DNA of 64,000 bases, from positions 1,302,001 to 1,366,000 of the forward strand of contig NZ_CP011530.1 of assembly GCF_001605725.1 (NCBI RefSeq), written 5' to 3'. Below, one piece after another: positions 19,726 to 28,959 of the stretch (position 1 is the stretch's first letter; every line of letters starts with the position of its first letter). The DNA comes from Mycobacteroides immunogenum (GTDB lineage Bacteria > Actinomycetota > Actinomycetes > Mycobacteriales > Mycobacteriaceae). The notes beneath the pieces were generated by a model that had not been told where the DNA came from, did not search any database, and saw only the letters and a list, made by a program, of their open reading frames with translations. Position numbers and translations under genes: made by a program.

Positions 19726-20936
19726 CAGTTGACCTCCACGGTGATGGGCAGATGCGCGAACCCACGGACATTGCTGGAATGCACACGTACAGAATTATTT
19801 TCGTCGACCTCGTAGCGCTTGATCCTGGTGAACAGTTCGGTCAGGGCCACCTTGGCCTCCATCCGGGCCAGATGCGCGCCCAGGCAGAAATGTGCACCGC
19901 TGCCGAAACTGACCAGCTTGGCGCCAATCTCACGCCCGATGCGGTACTCGTCGGCACCGTCGAACACCCGATCGTCGCGGTTGGCCGAACCGGGCAGTAG
20001 CAAGAGCACATCGCCTGCGGGGATCGTGGTGTCGTGGAACGTCATATCCTGGGCCACCGTGCGCGCCAGAATCTGGCTGGAGGTGTCATAGCGCAGTGTC
20101 TCCTCCACCCACAGCGGTATCCGCTCGTGATCGGCGTGCACCGCGGCAAGTTGGTCGGGATTGCGATGGCCCCAATAGACGGCATTGGCCAACAACTTGG
20201 TGGTTGTCTCATTGCCGGCGATCACCATCAGGAACAGGAAGGCCAGCACTTCCTCGTCGGTGAGGCGGTCGCCGTCGATTTCCGCTTGCAGCAGGGCCGA
20301 TGTCAGGTCTTCGGTTTTGTACGGCGCACGGCGTCTTTCTCGGACCATGTCGATGTAGTACGTCATGAGGTCGATGGACGCCTGAATGGCTTCGGGCGGC
20401 ACGTCGGCCAGCCCGTCCTCGCGGTGCATGACGCCATCGGCCAGTTCGCGAATACGAGCGCGATCGGACTCGGGCACGCCCATCAACTCGGAGATCACGT
20501 CCATGGGCAGCTTGCCAGCGTACTCGGCGATGAAGTCGAAAGATCCGTCAGAAGTATTGGCCAATGCGCGTTCCAGATGGGTACGCGCGAGCGTGATCAC
20601 CTGTCCCTCGAGTTCACGAATGCGCCGGGGAGTGAAGCCCTTTGACACCAGTGTGCGCAGCCGAAGGTGCTCGGGGTCGTCCATGGCCAGGAACGACATG
20701 ACGAGTTTGGCGTGCGGCCCGAAGGATGCCTTGTCCATCGAGACACCGTTGGCGTTGGAGAGCGCCTCACTGTTCCGGAAGCCCTGAAGGACATCGTGAT
20801 GGCGTGATAGCGCCCAGAACTTCAGGTCGTCATTGCGATAGAGCGGTGCTTCGTCACGTAATCGCCGGTAGTACGGGTACGGGTCTTCGTGGAAGTCATA
20901 GTTGTACGGGTCGAGAACCAGTCTGGTAGCCGTCAC
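19725..20936 (-). CDS. cyp123: cytochrome P450 CYP123-like
   Basis: A 403-aa P450 resembling M. tuberculosis Rv0766c across its length, opening with LVLDPYNYDFHEDPYPYYRR. AGNETT is at 240-245, ExxR in EETLRYD and FGSGAHFCLG (344-353) gives the heme ligand Cys351. The substrate is not established. It overlaps the tetR stop by 4 nt, so it is co-translated with its likely regulator. Confidence 0.9.
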   Translation of the reverse strand: MTATRLVLDPYNYDFHEDPYPYYRRLRDEAPLYRNDDLKFWALSRHHDVLQGFRNSEALSNANGVSMDKASFGPHAKLVMSFLAMDDPEHLRLRTLVSKGFTPRRIRELEGQVITLARTHLERALANTSDGSFDFIAEYAGKLPMDVISELMGVPESDRARIRELADGVMHREDGLADVPPEAIQASIDLMTYYIDMVRERRRAPYKTEDLTSALLQAEIDGDRLTDEEVLAFLFLMVIAGNETTTKLLANAVYWGHRNPDQLAAVHADHERIPLWVEETLRYDTSSQILARTVAQDMTFHDTTIPAGDVLLLLPGSANRDDRVFDGADEYRIGREIGAKLVSFGSGAHFCLGAHLARMEAKVALTELFTRIKRYEVDENNSVRVHSSNVRGFAHLPITVEVN

Positions 20937-21520
20937 GAGCGCTCTCCCAACATGAGATCCACGACGAAGGTCAGCTTGTCGGCGATCTGGTGATACGTGA
21001 AGGTGCCACTGCCCGCGTGCATGAGGGCGCCGAAGAACGTCATCTCCAGAGCTGACACCACGCGCGGATCGGCATCCGGTCCCATGGCGGAACGAATCCG
21101 GCGATGGATCTCCAGTCCGATCTTGTCGCGGACACTGCGCACGGCCTGGTCGGTATTGCTCAGCAGCGCCGTGGTGCAGCCGGTCGCGATCTCGGGCTCG
21201 TCGGCAACGACAAGGGCCAGGCTTCGCAGCGTTTTGGTGACCCGGGTGACCTGGGTGTCATTGACGTCCGTGAAGTAGGGCGCCTCATGGATGAGGTCCA
21301 GATAGATCTCGGCGACAAGGTGACTCTTCGACGAGAAGTACGTGTACGCGGTGGCGGGGGCGACCTTCGCGCGGGCTGCGACACCGCGGATCGTCATATC
21401 TGCGTATGTGGTCTCGCCGAGCAGCTCCCGGCCCGCCGTGACGATCTTCTGGATCGTCTCTTCTTGCCGCTTGTTCCGCGGCGTTTCATCTGAGAGGGCC
21501 ACCACAACTTCACTGGACAC
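20933..21520 (-). CDS. TetR-family regulator of the cyp51/cyp123 locus
   Basis: A 195-aa repressor-type protein. The N-terminal helix-turn-helix covers about 15-60 (MTIRGVAARAKVAPATAYTYFSSK), followed by a ligand-binding helical domain. It is first in the leftward operon and divergent from the aldehyde dehydrogenase gene. It corresponds to Rv0767c by position. The GTG start lies 6 nt after TAATCT with no Shine-Dalgarno sequence. A 14-bp palindrome covers this start, implying autoregulation. The ligand could be a sterol or fatty-acid derivative (inference). Confidence 0.9.
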   Translation of the reverse strand: MSSEVVVALSDETPRNKRQEETIQKIVTAGRELLGETTYADMTIRGVAARAKVAPATAYTYFSSKSHLVAEIYLDLIHEAPYFTDVNDTQVTRVTKTLRSLALVVADEPEIATGCTTALLSNTDQAVRSVRDKIGLEIHRRIRSAMGPDADPRVVSALEMTFFGALMHAGSGTFTYHQIADKLTFVVDLMLGERS

Positions 21521-21527
21521 GTGTCCA
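21514..21527. promoter_or_regulatory. TetR operator candidate at the tetR start
   Basis: TGGACACGTGTCCA is a perfect 14-bp palindrome. It covers the last base of the -10 box, the predicted leaderless start site and the first codons of tetR. A second site with the same TGGACA and TGTCCA arms is at 21658-21671, centred 144 bp away. Confidence 0.7.
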
Positions 21528-21532
21528 GATTA
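21527..21532 (-). promoter_or_regulatory. candidate -10 box (TAATCT) of leaderless tetR
   Basis: A TANNNT hexamer 6 nt upstream of the GTG at 21520; it touches the palindrome. Confidence 0.5.
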
Positions 21533-21613
21533 GCGTCACGTGCGCTACTCGGCAAGATCGGGTGTGAAAAATGCTGTCCACCATCAATTATTGAGAACGG
21601 CCCGGCTATGGCC

Positions 21614-21643
21614 TTGCCATGGTGGGATTTGCGTGGTTATGGT
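21614..21643 (+). promoter_or_regulatory. candidate promoter of the aldehyde dehydrogenase operon
   Basis: TTGCCA (21614-21619) and TATGGT (21638-21643) are separated by 18 bp. The operator at 21658-21671 would lie just after the start site, suiting repression. Confidence 0.4.
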
Positions 21644-21657
21644 TTGTGAGTAAGGAA

Positions 21658-21671
21658 TGGACAAGTGTCCA
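21658..21671. promoter_or_regulatory. TetR operator candidate upstream of the aldehyde dehydrogenase gene
   Basis: TGGACAAGTGTCCA has the same arms as the palindrome over the tetR start, with only the central dinucleotide changed. It ends 19 nt before the aldehyde dehydrogenase ATG. Confidence 0.7.
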
Positions 21672-21690
21672 GAATTGGAGACAAGGTGAG

Positions 21691-23160
21691 ATGACCCTGT
21701 TGGCCGATGGTGAAAGCGAACTGTTCATCGACGGAAAGCTGATCCCCGGGGGTGCGGGACGGTTCCCGACGGTGAATCCGGCCACCGAGGAGGTGCTCGG
21801 CACCGCCGCGGATGCCGATGGTGACGACATGAGCAGCGCCATCGAGGCGGCGCGCCGGGCATTCGATGACAGCGAGTGGTCGCGAGACGTCGGACTGCGC
21901 GCGCACTGCATCCGTCAACTCCGCGAGGGCATGCGGCTCCACATCGAAGAATTACGGGAACTCACGATTGCCGAGGTGGGCGCGCCGCGCATGCTGACCG
22001 CTGGTGCGCAGTTGGAAGGGCCGGTGGACGATCTGCGGTTCGCCGCCGAGACCGCTGAATCCTTCAACTGGACTACTGATCTCGGCGTCGCCTCGCCGAT
22101 GGGTATCAAGACTCGGCGCACCCTGGCGCGTGAGGCGGTCGGTGTGGTCGGTGCGGTGACGCCGTGGAACTTTCCGCATCAGATCAACCTCGCCAAGGTG
22201 GGCCCGGCGCTCGCCGCCGGCAACACTCTCATACTCAAGCCCGCCCCGGACACCCCGTGGTGCGCGGCGGTACTGGGACGAATCATCGCCGAGCACACCG
22301 ACTTTCCCCCGGGCGTCTTCAACATCGTCACCTCCAGCGACCATCGGATCGGTGCGCAGCTGTCGACGGATCCCCGGGTGGACATGGTGTCGTTTACCGG
22401 CTCCACCGCCACCGGACGCGCGGTGATGACCGATGCCGCCGCCACCGTCAAAAAGGTCTTCCTTGAGCTTGGCGGTAAGTCGGCGTTCATCGTGCTCGAC
22501 GACGCCGAGCTGGGTGCGGCCTGCTCCGTCGCCGCCTTCACGGCGGCGATGCATGCCGGTCAGGGCTGCGCCATCACCACCCGGCTGGTGGTGCCGCGCG
22601 CGCGATACGACGACGCGGTACAGGCCGCGGCCGCCACCATGGGCTCACTCAAGCCGGGCGATCCCACCAAACCGGGAACGATCTGCGGGCCCGTGATCTC
22701 CGCGCGCCAGCGTGACCGGGTGCAGACCTATCTGGATATGGCTGTCGCCGAAGGTGGTTCATTTGCCTGCGGCGGTGGACGGCCAACAGACGCGGACCGG
22801 GGCTTCTATATCGAACCCACCGTGGTGGCCGGGCTGACCAACGAGGCGCGGGTGGCACGCGAGGAGATCTTCGGCCCCGTGCTCGTGGTGATCGCCCATG
22901 ACGGAGACGATGACGCGGTGTGGATCGCCAACGATTCTCCGTACGGACTATCCGGCACGGTATTCAGCGGTGACGACGAACGTGCGGCCCGGGTGGCGTC
23001 GCGTCTGCGCGTCGGGACGGTGAACGTCAATGGCGGGGTGTGGTATTCGGCCGATGTGCCCTTCGGCGGTTACAAGCAATCGGGCAATGGCCGAGAAATG
23101 GGTGTGGCCGGTTTCGAGGAATACCTGGAAACCAAAGTCATTGCGACGGCAGTGAAATAG
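21691..23160 (+). CDS. NAD-dependent aldehyde dehydrogenase (Rv0768-like)
   Basis: A 489-aa enzyme oxidising an aldehyde to its acid. The catalytic Cys293 is in GQGCAITTR and Glu259 in LELGGKS; TPWNFPH and FTGSTATG are the NAD-binding landmarks. Length equals M. tuberculosis AldA. The ATG at 21691 is chosen over an upstream ATG at 21619 because AAGGTGAG lies just before it and the upstream segment contains the operator. It is first of a five-gene rightward operon. Confidence 0.9.
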   Translation: MTLLADGESELFIDGKLIPGGAGRFPTVNPATEEVLGTAADADGDDMSSAIEAARRAFDDSEWSRDVGLRAHCIRQLREGMRLHIEELRELTIAEVGAPRMLTAGAQLEGPVDDLRFAAETAESFNWTTDLGVASPMGIKTRRTLAREAVGVVGAVTPWNFPHQINLAKVGPALAAGNTLILKPAPDTPWCAAVLGRIIAEHTDFPPGVFNIVTSSDHRIGAQLSTDPRVDMVSFTGSTATGRAVMTDAAATVKKVFLELGGKSAFIVLDDAELGAACSVAAFTAAMHAGQGCAITTRLVVPRARYDDAVQAAAATMGSLKPGDPTKPGTICGPVISARQRDRVQTYLDMAVAEGGSFACGGGRPTDADRGFYIEPTVVAGLTNEARVAREEIFGPVLVVIAHDGDDDAVWIANDSPYGLSGTVFSGDDERAARVASRLRVGTVNVNGGVWYSADVPFGGYKQSGNGREMGVAGFEEYLETKVIATAVK

Positions 23161-23173
23161 GAAGGATCGCAAC

Positions 23174-23935
23174 GTGAGTTCGACTGGGCAGTTTGAGGGC
23201 AAGGTCGCCATCGTCACCGGAGCCGCACAAGGCATCGGCGAGGCGTACGCACACGCGCTGGCCCGCGAGGGAGCGGCGGTGGTGGTTGCCGATATCAACG
23301 CCGAAGTGGGTGAGGGTGTCGCCAAACAGATCGTCGCCGACGGCGGCAAGGCCATTTTCGCCAGTGTGGATGTCTCCGATCCTGACTCGGCAATTGCCAT
23401 GGCAGATAAGGCGGTCGCCGAGTTCGGCGGTATCGACTACCTGGTGAACAATGCCGCGATCTACGGCGGCATGAAGCTCGACCTATTGCTCTCGGTGCCC
23501 TGGGATTACTACAAGAAGTTCATGAGCGTGAACCAGGACGGGGCCTTGGTGTGCACCCGCGCGGTCTACAAGCACATCGCCAAACGCGGCGGCGGCGCCA
23601 TCGTCAACCAATCCTCCACGGCCGCATGGCTCTACTCAGGCTTTTACGGGCTGGCCAAGGTGGGCATCAACGGTCTGACGCAGCAGCTCTCGCGGGAGTT
23701 GGGTGGTCAGAAGATCCGTATCAACGCCATCGCGCCGGGACCCACCGACACCGAGGCGACTCGGGGCACGGTGCCCGAACAGTTCCGCAGTGAATTGGTC
23801 AAGAACATCCCGCTCAGCCGCATGGGCACCGTCGAGGACATGGTGGGCATGTGCCTTTTCCTGCTGTCGGACAAGGCATCCTGGATCACAGGCCAGGTGT
23901 TCAATGTCGACGGCGGACAGATCATCCGGTCATGA
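23174..23935 (+). CDS. short-chain dehydrogenase/reductase (Rv0769-like)
   Basis: A 253-aa classical SDR with GAAQGIG (about 17-23), NNAAIYGG and the catalytic YGLAK. It ends in a VDGGQ motif. GTG start 13 nt after the aldehyde dehydrogenase stop, with GGAAGGATC upstream. It overlaps the next gene by 4 nt. Its place between an aldehyde dehydrogenase and a hydroxyacid dehydrogenase suggests stepwise oxidation of an alcohol. Confidence 0.87.
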   Translation: MSSTGQFEGKVAIVTGAAQGIGEAYAHALAREGAAVVVADINAEVGEGVAKQIVADGGKAIFASVDVSDPDSAIAMADKAVAEFGGIDYLVNNAAIYGGMKLDLLLSVPWDYYKKFMSVNQDGALVCTRAVYKHIAKRGGGAIVNQSSTAAWLYSGFYGLAKVGINGLTQQLSRELGGQKIRINAIAPGPTDTEATRGTVPEQFRSELVKNIPLSRMGTVEDMVGMCLFLLSDKASWITGQVFNVDGGQIIRS

Positions 23936-24783
23936 AGCTGGGATACATCGGTCTGGGAAACATGGGTGCGCCCATGGCCCAGCGACTGGTGGACTGGCCC
24001 GGCGGTCTCACGGTCTTCGACCTACGGGCCGAGACCATGGCGCCGCTCGTCGAGGCAGGAGCGCGTGCGGCGGACAACCTTGCCGATATCGCCGAGGCCG
24101 ACCTGATCAGCGTGACAGTGCTCGACGACGCGCAGGTGCGTGAGGTGGTCGGCGCGGTGGCTCCTAGGGCCAAGCCCGGCACCATCATCGCGATTCACTC
24201 CACCATCAGCGATACCACCGCCGTTGAATTGGCACAGGCCTGGAGCCCGCAGAATATCCACGTCATAGACGCACCGGTCAGCGGTGGCGCGCCGGGCGCG
24301 CATAAGGGTGAGCTCGCCACCATGGTGGGTGCCGACACCGAGATCTTCGGGCGCGTCAAAGAGCCGTTCTCCAAGTGGGCGTCATTGGTGATTCACGCGG
24401 GGGCTCCGGGCGCGGGTACCCGGATGAAACTGGCGCGCAACCTGTTGCACTTTGTGGCATTCACCGCGGCGGGAGAGGCACAGCGCCTGGCCGAAAGTTG
24501 CGGGCTGGATATCACCGATCTAGGCAAGGTGGTGCGGCATACCGACGCCATCACCGGTGGGCCGGGGGCCATCATGCTGCGCGACACCACCGAGCCGGTG
24601 ACGCCAGACAGCTTCTGGTTGCCCATTTTCACCCATGTGCGGGGCCTGGGAGAGAAGGATCTGAGCTTGGCGCTGGCGCTGGGCGAGGAACGGGCTGTCG
24701 AGTTGCCGCTCGCGGAACTGGCCCGGGAGTGGCTGGCCGCGAGTCTTGGTGTGCCACATGAGGAAGGGGCAAATAATGGATGA
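23932..24783 (+). CDS. NAD(P)-binding 3-hydroxyisobutyrate dehydrogenase-like protein (Rv0770-like)
   Basis: A 283-aa beta-hydroxyacid dehydrogenase. YIGLGNMGAPMAQ (about 5-17) is the Rossmann motif, DAPVSGGAPGAHKGELATMVGG-type substrate loop follows, and the catalytic lysine lies in RMKLARNLL. The substrate is not known. The start at 23932 overlaps the preceding stop by 4 nt and the gene overlaps the next by 8 nt, indicating tight coupling. Confidence 0.85.
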   Translation: MKLGYIGLGNMGAPMAQRLVDWPGGLTVFDLRAETMAPLVEAGARAADNLADIAEADLISVTVLDDAQVREVVGAVAPRAKPGTIIAIHSTISDTTAVELAQAWSPQNIHVIDAPVSGGAPGAHKGELATMVGADTEIFGRVKEPFSKWASLVIHAGAPGAGTRMKLARNLLHFVAFTAAGEAQRLAESCGLDITDLGKVVRHTDAITGGPGAIMLRDTTEPVTPDSFWLPIFTHVRGLGEKDLSLALALGEERAVELPLAELAREWLAASLGVPHEEGANNG

Positions 24784-25159
24784 GCTGCGCCGCCAGGGGC
24801 TGGACAAGATGAAAGAGGTCTACGGCTGGGACATGCCCGATATCCCGGGGGACTATTTCAAATACACCATCGACCATCTCTTCGGCACCATCTGGACGCG
24901 CCCCGAGTTGTCCATGCGGGATCGCCGGCTGTTACTGCTCGGCGCGGTGAGCGCACTAGGGCTGGACGAGATCCTGGAGATCCAGACGGGTGCGGCCCTC
25001 AAAAACGGGGAACTCACCGAGGCCGAGCTGCGTGAGGTAGCCATCTTCATCACCCACTACGTCGGCTGGCCGCTGGGACAGCGGGTCAACAAGCATGTCG
25101 AGATGGCCGTGGCAAAACAGAACGAAGCTAAGCGCACGAAAGAATCCGCGGGTGACTAG
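24776..25159 (+). CDS. carboxymuconolactone decarboxylase-family protein (Rv0771-like)
   Basis: A 127-aa AhpD/CMD-fold protein. RDRRLLLLGAVSALGL and the AIFITHYVGWP segment with a histidine are typical of the CMD subgroup without a CxxC peroxidase motif. It may decarboxylate or isomerise a lactone or keto acid. The start at 24776 follows GAGGAAGGGG. Confidence 0.82.
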   Translation: MDELRRQGLDKMKEVYGWDMPDIPGDYFKYTIDHLFGTIWTRPELSMRDRRLLLLGAVSALGLDEILEIQTGAALKNGELTEAELREVAIFITHYVGWPLGQRVNKHVEMAVAKQNEAKRTKESAGD

Positions 25160-26375
25160 CCGATTTTCCGGACTGTCCCGGGACCAATTGGCGGTCCTGG
25201 TGCCGGAGCTGTTGTTGATCGGCCAGCTGATCGACCGGTCCGGAATGGCGTATTGCATACAGCATTTCGGCCGCGAGGAGATGCTGCAGGTCGCCATCGA
25301 GGAGTGGGCGTCGTCAAGCCCGATATACACCCGGCGTATGCAGAGGGCGCTGCGGTTCGAGGGCGACGACGTGATCACCATCTTCAAAGGCATGCAGCTC
25401 GATATCGGGGCTCCGCCGCAGTTCATGGACTTCCGCTACACCGTGCATGACAAGTGGCACGGGGAGTTTCATCTCGACCACTGCGGCGCGCTGCTCGATG
25501 TGGAGCCGCTCGGACCCGATTACGTGACGGGCATGTGCCACGACATCGAGGACCCCACCTTCGATGCGACGGCCTTCGCGACCAATCCGCACGCCCAGGT
25601 GCGGCCGATTCACCGGCCGCCGCGTACCCCGGCGGATCGGCATCCGCACTGTGCGTGGACGGTGACCATCGACGAGTCGTATCCGGCCGTCTCCGGAATT
25701 CCAGCCCTGGATGTTGTCGGTCGATCTATCGCCGCCGGTTGGGAATTGGACGGTATTGACACGTCGGGCACGGGCGCTTCGGACTATGCCGGGCCTCTGC
25801 TGTCCGATCTGGACTTCGGTGCCTTCTCGCATGCGGCGCTGGTGCGGATTGCCGACGAGATTTGTCTGCAGATGCATCTGCTGTTTCTCGGGTTCTCGAT
25901 CGCCGTGCGTAAGAGGGCGTCCGATGCGGAACTGGCCCGCACCATATGTACTCAGCAGCTCGTCGGGCTCGCCGGTGTCGCGGCGGCGCGGATCAAGCAC
26001 GCGCTGCAGATGCCGGAGGGTATCGAGGGGGTACTGCGGGTGCTGGAATTGCATCCGCTGTTGAGTCCCCTCGGATATGTGAACGCCGAAGTATCCGGTG
26101 GCCAGCTCCACGTGTGGGGGTCGCCTGCTCATGAGGACGCGGCCTGGATCTCGCTGTGTGGGCCCGCGGAAACGCGACCACTGCAGGCCATTGCGACAGC
26201 GGTCGACCCGCATATCGGTGTGCAGATCGGGGGTGATGCCCAGGACTGGGTGGCGTCGTTCACCGAGCACGAGGGTGAGGACACACAGCTACCCGAGGTG
26301 ATGATCGCCAACGTCAGCGGGGGATCGCGGTTCATCTTCGAACCGCGAAAGTCGCTGCCGCTGACCGTGGTCTAG
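25152..26375 (+). CDS. hypothetical protein at the end of the sterol-locus operon
   Basis: A 407-aa soluble protein that I do not recognise. It contains a histidine/cysteine-rich segment, HGEFHLDHCGALLDVEP followed by MCHDIEDPTFDATA, and a second HRPPRTPADRHPHCAW. These could bind a metal. The GTG at 25152 overlaps the preceding stop by 8 nt, so it is very likely co-translated with the CMD-family gene. Its role in the same catabolic or modifying pathway is inferred from context only. Confidence 0.7.
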   Translation: MTSRFSGLSRDQLAVLVPELLLIGQLIDRSGMAYCIQHFGREEMLQVAIEEWASSSPIYTRRMQRALRFEGDDVITIFKGMQLDIGAPPQFMDFRYTVHDKWHGEFHLDHCGALLDVEPLGPDYVTGMCHDIEDPTFDATAFATNPHAQVRPIHRPPRTPADRHPHCAWTVTIDESYPAVSGIPALDVVGRSIAAGWELDGIDTSGTGASDYAGPLLSDLDFGAFSHAALVRIADEICLQMHLLFLGFSIAVRKRASDAELARTICTQQLVGLAGVAAARIKHALQMPEGIEGVLRVLELHPLLSPLGYVNAEVSGGQLHVWGSPAHEDAAWISLCGPAETRPLQAIATAVDPHIGVQIGGDAQDWVASFTEHEGEDTQLPEVMIANVSGGSRFIFEPRKSLPLTVV

Positions 26376-26394
26376 CTCGCGGGAACTCGCGGGC

Positions 26395-27003
26395 GTGGTG
26401 CCGCGTTGGCGAGCAATGCTTGCCGCTCAGGATGAATTCGACCGCCAGCTCGCCCACCTGACCGATCTCGGGTACCCCATCACCGATGGCATCGAACGGC
26501 TTCGCCCGTTGGTACAGGACCTGCGTGCTTCCACCGTCAGCCCCGACGATCACGTCCCATTTGTGCTCGTCGCCACCGGAACCACCTATGAACAGACTGC
26601 GCCGCTGATGAGTCTCAACGGGCGCAGCGGATTTCACGTTATGGACGACGGCGACATCGATGTGTATCAACCCAACGTGAACGTGCCCGCCAGTGCCTAC
26701 CTGCTCACCGATGTCGACACCGGCAGCGAGTTCTGCAATGTGACACCGGAGAAGGCCCTGGAGGCAATCACCGTGAGCGGCCGCACCCCGCTCACCATCG
26801 ATGAGGGCATCGCACTGGTGACGGCGCGGCCGGACATGTTGCGCAAGAACAGATGTTTCTCCCTTGCGGCGTCCCGGGGGAGAGGACAGCGCGTGCCCGC
26901 GATCTGGATATCCGATCGTCGCCCGAAACTCGGCTGGTGCTGGGATCGCAATCCGCACACCTGGCTGGGAACCGCGTCTTGCGGGGGCCGGATCACCGCG
27001 TAG
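26395..27003 (+). CDS. conserved hypothetical protein, possibly DUF5701
   Basis: A 202-aa soluble protein, opening EFDRQLAHLTDLGYP and containing NVNVPASAYLLTDVDTGSEF and a C-terminal CWDRNPHTWLGTASCG. It may belong to DUF5701, an actinobacterial family of unknown function; the assignment is from memory. The start is uncertain (GTG at 26395 or 26398, ATG at 26416). It is separated from the sterol operon by 19 nt. Confidence 0.6.
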   Translation: MVPRWRAMLAAQDEFDRQLAHLTDLGYPITDGIERLRPLVQDLRASTVSPDDHVPFVLVATGTTYEQTAPLMSLNGRSGFHVMDDGDIDVYQPNVNVPASAYLLTDVDTGSEFCNVTPEKALEAITVSGRTPLTIDEGIALVTARPDMLRKNRCFSLAASRGRGQRVPAIWISDRRPKLGWCWDRNPHTWLGTASCGGRITA

Positions 27004-27147
27004 CCATCGGTGCGAATAGCTGGAGTTATCGCCTGGCTACGTATGTGAAAAGTAGCCCCCGGGGCCGTCATTGGCATATGGTGGGTTGGCGGTGCCCGGT
27101 GAGAGCGGGTGTCGGTACTTGTTTTCTATGGAGGCACCAGCGGATTT

Positions 27148-27795
27148 ATGGGTTTTGTCGAGTTCGTGCAGGACCGCTGGGCGGTCCTGTCCTTTCTCGC
27201 CTATCAGCACATGAGTCTGGTCCTGCAAACGCTTGTCGTCGCGGCGACGTGTGCCGTGCTGCTTGGGGTGCTGATTTACCGCTCACCGTGGGGTGTGGCC
27301 AGCGGCAATGCGCTTGCCGCCATCGGTCTGACGATTCCCTCGTACGCGCTACTCGGGGTGCTCGTCGGCATCGTCGGTGTTGGTGTTTCGCCATCGGTCA
27401 TCATGCTGGTCTTCTTTGGCTGCCTGCCGATTCTGCGCAATGTGTTGGTGGGGCTGACCGGTGTGGATCAAACGCTCGTCGAGTCAGCGCGCGGAATGGG
27501 CATGGGCCGTGTAGCCACCCTGGTGCGGTTGGAGCTCCCATTGGCCTGGCCCGTAATCATGACGGGCATTCGGGTCTCAGCACAGATGCTGATGGGCACC
27601 GCGGCGATCGCCGCGTTCGCATTGGGCCCGGGCCTGGGTGGATACATATTCTCCGGTATCTCACGTATGGGCGGTGCCAATGCCACCAACTCCGTAATAG
27701 CCGGCACGGTCGGCATTCTCATCTTGGCGGTGATCCTCGACACGGTGCTCAACGTCGTTACCCGCCTTACGACACCAAGGGGGATCCGTGTCTGA
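27148..27795 (+). CDS. osmoprotectant ABC transporter permease (OpuCB/ProW-like)
   Basis: A 215-aa membrane permease with about five helices and the EAA-like loop ESARGMGMGRVATLVRLELPLA contacting the ATPase. It belongs to the quaternary-amine (glycine betaine/choline/carnitine) uptake group. The ATG at 27148 follows GGAGG at 27130-27134, slightly distant; a GTG at 27109 is an alternative. It is first of four genes; the 144-nt upstream gap holds no other gene. Confidence 0.85.
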   Translation: MGFVEFVQDRWAVLSFLAYQHMSLVLQTLVVAATCAVLLGVLIYRSPWGVASGNALAAIGLTIPSYALLGVLVGIVGVGVSPSVIMLVFFGCLPILRNVLVGLTGVDQTLVESARGMGMGRVATLVRLELPLAWPVIMTGIRVSAQMLMGTAAIAAFALGPGLGGYIFSGISRMGGANATNSVIAGTVGILILAVILDTVLNVVTRLTTPRGIRV

Positions 27796-28948
27796 CGCGA
27801 CGGAAAACGCAACCAGTACCGGTGGTGCACGGATTCTGCTCGACGGGGTGACCAAGCTATACGACGGAAAATCCACTCCCGCAGTCGATAACGTGACGAT
27901 GGAGATACCCGCGGGCGAGACGGTGATGTTCGTCGGCCCCTCTGGATGTGGCAAGACCACCACGATGAAGATGATCAACCGTCTCATCGAACCCACCAGT
28001 GGACGAATCTTTATCGGTGACGAGGATGTGACCGATAAGAACCCCGACGATCTGCGGCGCCACATCGGCTATGTCATCCAGGGCGCGGGACTCTTTCCGC
28101 ACTTTACGGTCGGTGACAACATCGCTATCGTTCCCCGGCTGCTCAACTGGGACAAACAACGCATCGACGAACGCGTGGATGAGCTCCTCGATTTGGTGAA
28201 TCTAGATCCGGCCCAGTACCGCGGCCGCTACCCGCGTGAGCTGTCGGGCGGTCAGCAGCAGCGTGTCGGTGTGGCCCGGGCATTGGCGGCCGACCCGCCG
28301 GTGCTGCTGATGGACGAACCCTTTGGCGCGGTCGACCCGATAACCCGGCAGCGCCTGCAGGACGAACTGCTGCGTCTGCAAGAGGAATTGAGTAAGACAA
28401 TCGTGTTTGTCACTCATGACTTCGATGAAGCGGTCAAACTCGGAGACCGGATTGCGATCCTTCGCGAGGGATCGCAGATTGTCCAATACGACACCCCCGA
28501 GGTGATCTTGGCCAACCCGGCCAACGATTTTGTGCGCGGATTCGTTGGGCACGGCGCTGCGCTCAAGCAGCTCACCATGACCCGGGTGCGCGATGTGGAA
28601 TTGCACGAGGCGGCCGTCGCACATGTGGGTGACGATCCCGCCGATGCGATCGAGGCCGCCGAATCGATCGATCGCGAACACGTGATCGTGCTCGACGCGC
28701 AGGAACGCCCGCTGCGATGGTCATCGTTGGACGAACTCCGTGCGCCCAATGCACTGCAACGGGTTTCCCAAGATGAGGACCTCGAAAAGGTTAGCCTGGC
28801 ATCGACTCTCACTGACGCGCTGGAGGACATGCTGACCTCATCGCACGGCGTGGTGGTCGTGACCGGTCGGCGCAACACGTACCAGGGCGTGATCCGGGTC
28901 GAGACGATCATGGACGCGATGGCCGAGATGCGTGCGGCAGCGCAGTAG
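27788..28948 (+). CDS. osmoprotectant ABC transporter ATPase (OpuCA/ProV-like)
   Basis: A 386-aa ATPase powering betaine-type uptake. Walker A is GPSGCGKTTT, the signature is LSGGQQQRVGVARAL, Walker B LLMDEPFGAVDP and the H-loop VFVTHDF. A C-terminal extension (about 255-380) forms a CBS-type pair, which in this family senses ionic strength. GTG start overlapping the permease by 8 nt. Confidence 0.92.
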   Translation: MSDATENATSTGGARILLDGVTKLYDGKSTPAVDNVTMEIPAGETVMFVGPSGCGKTTTMKMINRLIEPTSGRIFIGDEDVTDKNPDDLRRHIGYVIQGAGLFPHFTVGDNIAIVPRLLNWDKQRIDERVDELLDLVNLDPAQYRGRYPRELSGGQQQRVGVARALAADPPVLLMDEPFGAVDPITRQRLQDELLRLQEELSKTIVFVTHDFDEAVKLGDRIAILREGSQIVQYDTPEVILANPANDFVRGFVGHGAALKQLTMTRVRDVELHEAAVAHVGDDPADAIEAAESIDREHVIVLDAQERPLRWSSLDELRAPNALQRVSQDEDLEKVSLASTLTDALEDMLTSSHGVVVVTGRRNTYQGVIRVETIMDAMAEMRAAAQ

Positions 28949-28959
28949 GTATATCGCAG

